Assembly: GCA_002500925.1 (NCBI GenBank)
Contig: DLTN01000028.1
Span: 1 to 7,624 of the forward strand
DNA length: 7,624 bases
Direction of reading: 5' to 3'
From: Gemmatimonadales bacterium UBA7835
GTDB lineage: Bacteria > Gemmatimonadota > Gemmatimonadetes > Longimicrobiales > Gaopeijiaceae
In this document: piece by piece, positions 5,765 to 7,624 of the stretch
How the letters are laid out: each line of letters opens with the position of its first letter
Numbering within the stretch: the stretch's first letter is position 1
Notes under the pieces: model-generated
Database searches by the model: none
Seen by the model: only the letters and a program-made list of their open reading frames with translations
Told to the model about the DNA's origin: nothing
Position numbers and translations under genes: made by a program

Positions 5765-6919
5765 CTATGAGCGCATTTCAGGAAAAGTGGGTGACAGAAG
5801 GCCATCCTTCGAACGGCCGTGAGGATCCTGGTTGCCTCTCACCCGGTTGACGAGCTCCAGCGCTGACTCCGTGCACGGCGGCAGTTCGTCGGGAGATTCC
5901 CCTAGTGGAGTGACACGGTCGCCCCACTTCACGAGTAGCGAGCAGTATGTTAGCCCTCCTCCAAATGCGGGCATCAGGATCCAGCTGTTTGGCTCAATCC
6001 TGCCCTCGCTTAAGGCCTCCACTAGTGCTACCGGAACAGTAGCAGCGCTCATGTTTCCGTATTTCTCTACGGTCAACATCACCCGTTCCATAGGAATACC
6101 GGTGTGCTTGGCCACCGATTCGATGATTCGGAGGTTGGCTTGGTGAGGAATGACGAGCGAGATGTCGTCGGCTGTTAGTGCTGAGCGATTGAGTACTTCG
6201 CTCGAAGCTCGAGACATTCCTAGGACGGCTCGTTTGAAGATTTGTTGGCCATCGAAGTCCCAAAACGTATCTCCGAGTGTGATCCCGTAACCGGAGTAGC
6301 TGCAGCCGAACCCTCGGACACGCAGCGTGTGACGAGCTTCAGCGTCACAACCGAGTACGCTCGCTAACAAGCCTTCTTCTTGGTCTGTTGCTTCTAGGAC
6401 GACTGCCGCGGCCCCATCCCCGAAGAGCACCGCAACGTTTCGGTTAGTCCAATCCATGTATCGGCTGATCAGTTCCACGCCGATCACCACAGCATTTCGA
6501 ACTTGACCTGCTTGGATCATCGCAGTTGCGGCTGCTAGCCCATAGCAGAAGCTGGTGCATGCCGTATTGAGATCCATCGAGGCGGCGTTTGATGCCCCGA
6601 GTGAGAATTGGACACCAGAGGCACTGTTTGGGCAAAGCTCCTCGTTACTCACCCCACCGTAGATTACAAGGTCTAGGTCAGTTGGATTGAGGCCCGCACA
6701 CGCCAGGGCTCGCTTAGCGGCGAGGGTCGCCATCTCAGTTGCCGACACATGAGAGATACGACGTTCCTTCATGCCCGTTCTCGTGATAATCCACTCGTCG
6801 GACGTATCTAGGAAGGTAGATAGGTCATTGTTCGAAAGCACAGCGGGGGGCATGCACGAGCCCCAGCCAGTGATAGCGGCGTACTGGGTCGCTTTGATAC
6901 CCTCAGAGTCTCTCGTCAA
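5765..6919 (-). CDS. 3-oxoacyl-ACP synthase III (KAS III / FabH-like) with C-terminal extension
   Basis: This encodes 384 residues. It is a cytoplasmic thiolase-fold enzyme that condenses an acyl-CoA or acyl-thioester with malonyl-ACP or a similar partner. The catalytic triad is complete: Cys121 in NTACTSFCYG, His259 in IPHQANLRI and Asn289 in YGNMSAATVP. Other family marks are SDEWIITRTGMKERR (40-54), LFGDGAAAVVL (165-175) and AFGGGLTYC (318-326). FabH proteins usually end shortly after that last motif (about 320-330 residues). Here about 50 further residues follow, including VTPLGESPDELPPCTESALELV. The TTG start at 6919 is chosen because no ATG or GTG precedes the conserved core; AGG lies 6 nt upstream. 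The start overlaps the amidase stop by 4 nt (TTGA), implying translational coupling. It may be a housekeeping FabH or a specialised relative that uses a branched, aryl or other acyl starter; the sequence alone does not settle which. Confidence 0.92.
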   Translation of the reverse strand: MTRDSEGIKATQYAAITGWGSCMPPAVLSNNDLSTFLDTSDEWIITRTGMKERRISHVSATEMATLAAKRALACAGLNPTDLDLVIYGGVSNEELCPNSASGVQFSLGASNAASMDLNTACTSFCYGLAAATAMIQAGQVRNAVVIGVELISRYMDWTNRNVAVLFGDGAAAVVLEATDQEEGLLASVLGCDAEARHTLRVRGFGCSYSGYGITLGDTFWDFDGQQIFKRAVLGMSRASSEVLNRSALTADDISLVIPHQANLRIIESVAKHTGIPMERVMLTVEKYGNMSAATVPVALVEALSEGRIEPNSWILMPAFGGGLTYCSLLVKWGDRVTPLGESPDELPPCTESALELVNRVRGNQDPHGRSKDGLLSPTFPEMRS

Positions 6920-7624
6920 TTCATGCCTGGTGGTGCGATGCGCCTCGTTGTGGCTTGTTCGAACGCATACGCGAGTTCAATGAGTCGGGGTTCGCTACAC
7001 GCATTACCCGTGAAGCTGACGCCGAAGGGGCGTGGTTTTGCCTCGAAGCCTTCTGGAAGGGCCGGATCGAACTCCGACGGCGTCAGGGCGAAGGGAACAA
7101 TGACGGTCGGGTATCCAGGCCGAGCGGCAATACCTGCACCACTTGAACCAGGAAAAAGCAGTGCGTCGAGATTGTGCTCAGCCATCGCGGCGTCAATGCC
7201 CAGTTCGCCATTTAGTAAGAGGTCACGGGCCCTATCCGCTTCATATTGAGCCTTGTCGGCTTCTAGATCGATTTCGTCGGATTGATCGAGCCTGAGTTGA
7301 TCATACTTGAGAGTTCCAGCGTGGCGGTTTTTTTCGTTCCAATCGCGTAGTTCAGTGAGAGTGCTCACAGGTGCTGCATCTCCGAGAGAGGCGAGCCAGG
7401 TGTTGAAGTCCCTTTTCATCCCATAGAAGAGGACGCTACTGCCTCCTGCGGTCATAAGGTTCTGAGAGGGGTCAGGGTCTAGGACACTCGGGATGTTCGC
7501 CGGGTCAACAATGGTTGCACCTTGGTCCCGCAGGATTTGTATCACTTCGTCCATGACACCTCGCGCATGAGGCGGAAGGCCACCCCGATAGACTTCTTGT
7601 CCTGGGACTGAGACAGAGTCGTAG
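6916..7624 (-). CDS. Amidase-signature family enzyme, C-terminal part (partial)
   Basis: The frame is open to the right edge, so the 235 visible residues are the C-terminal part of a longer protein; the Met at 7554 is internal. Reading begins YDSVSVPGQEVYRGGLPPHARGV and continues with VIQILRDQGATIVDPANIP. This is the GAxVVDPxxIP-type element of the amidase-signature fold found in amidases and GatA relatives. Later elements also fit: MKRDFNTWLASLGDAAPVSTL, then KYDQLRLDQS, ALLFPGSSGAGIAARPGYPTVIVPFA, and PFGVSFTGNACSEPRLIELAYAFEQAT. The catalytic Ser-Ser-Lys triad and Gly/Ser-rich signature lie outside the window, so activity and substrate (general amide, peptide amide, N-acyl compound) cannot be judged. 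The YDFKxDLNxYL-like segment points to the peptide-amidase/amidase branch and away from true GatA. The stop overlaps the KAS III start by 4 nt. Confidence 0.88.
   Translation of the reverse strand, partial: YDSVSVPGQEVYRGGLPPHARGVMDEVIQILRDQGATIVDPANIPSVLDPDPSQNLMTAGGSSVLFYGMKRDFNTWLASLGDAAPVSTLTELRDWNEKNRHAGTLKYDQLRLDQSDEIDLEADKAQYEADRARDLLLNGELGIDAAMAEHNLDALLFPGSSGAGIAARPGYPTVIVPFALTPSEFDPALPEGFEAKPRPFGVSFTGNACSEPRLIELAYAFEQATTRRIAPPGMN

Noticed and set aside
5638..5805. Longer N-terminus for the DUF5916 protein, starting at 5805
   Set aside because: The extra 56 residues are Arg- and His-rich, overlap the KAS III 3' end, and would place a clear signal peptide in the interior. The ATG at 5637 begins exactly at that signal peptide.

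Overview
The window carries seven protein-coding genes, two of them cut by the window edges, in two blocks that converge near position 1800. It contains no rRNA, tRNA, CRISPR array or insertion sequence that I can recognise. Base composition is moderate to slightly GC-rich by eye. The gene types suggest a Gram-negative, probably environmental or marine bacterium: a DUF5916 protein with a CBM9-like N-terminus and an outer-membrane barrel ending in Phe, and a lipoprotein sulfatase. Such pairs are familiar from Gemmatimonadota, Acidobacteriota and Bacteroidota. My best guess is a Gemmatimonadota-like lineage, but this is an inference from gene families and not from a phylogenetic marker.

Left block (plus strand, 1-1747): the last 64 codons of a protein with a DHHA1-type C-terminus (probably an alanyl-tRNA editing protein), then an 88-residue conserved protein of unknown function (family recalled as DUF6899), then a MscS-type mechanosensitive channel of about 354 residues. 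The gaps are 88 and 130 bp, so these need not be one operon. A possible sigma70-like promoter precedes the small gene.

Right block (minus strand, 7624 down to 1825), in transcription order: the C-terminal half of an amidase-signature enzyme; a FabH-like ketoacyl synthase III whose TTG start overlaps the amidase stop; a 127-bp gap with some symmetry; a DUF5916 outer-membrane protein; and, 18 bp later, a type I (formylglycine-dependent) sulfatase lipoprotein. The amidase/KAS III pair looks translationally coupled, and the DUF5916/sulfatase pair looks co-transcribed. Joint use of a sulfated or glycosylated compound by the second pair is reasonable but unproven. No link between the two pairs is shown beyond their order and strand.

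I do not see a clearly new defence, mobile or regulatory system. The points most worth a second look are the KAS III/amidase coupling with a long C-terminal tail on the KAS, the DUF5916/sulfatase pairing, a perfect 12-bp palindrome just upstream of the DUF5916 start, and the small conserved protein.
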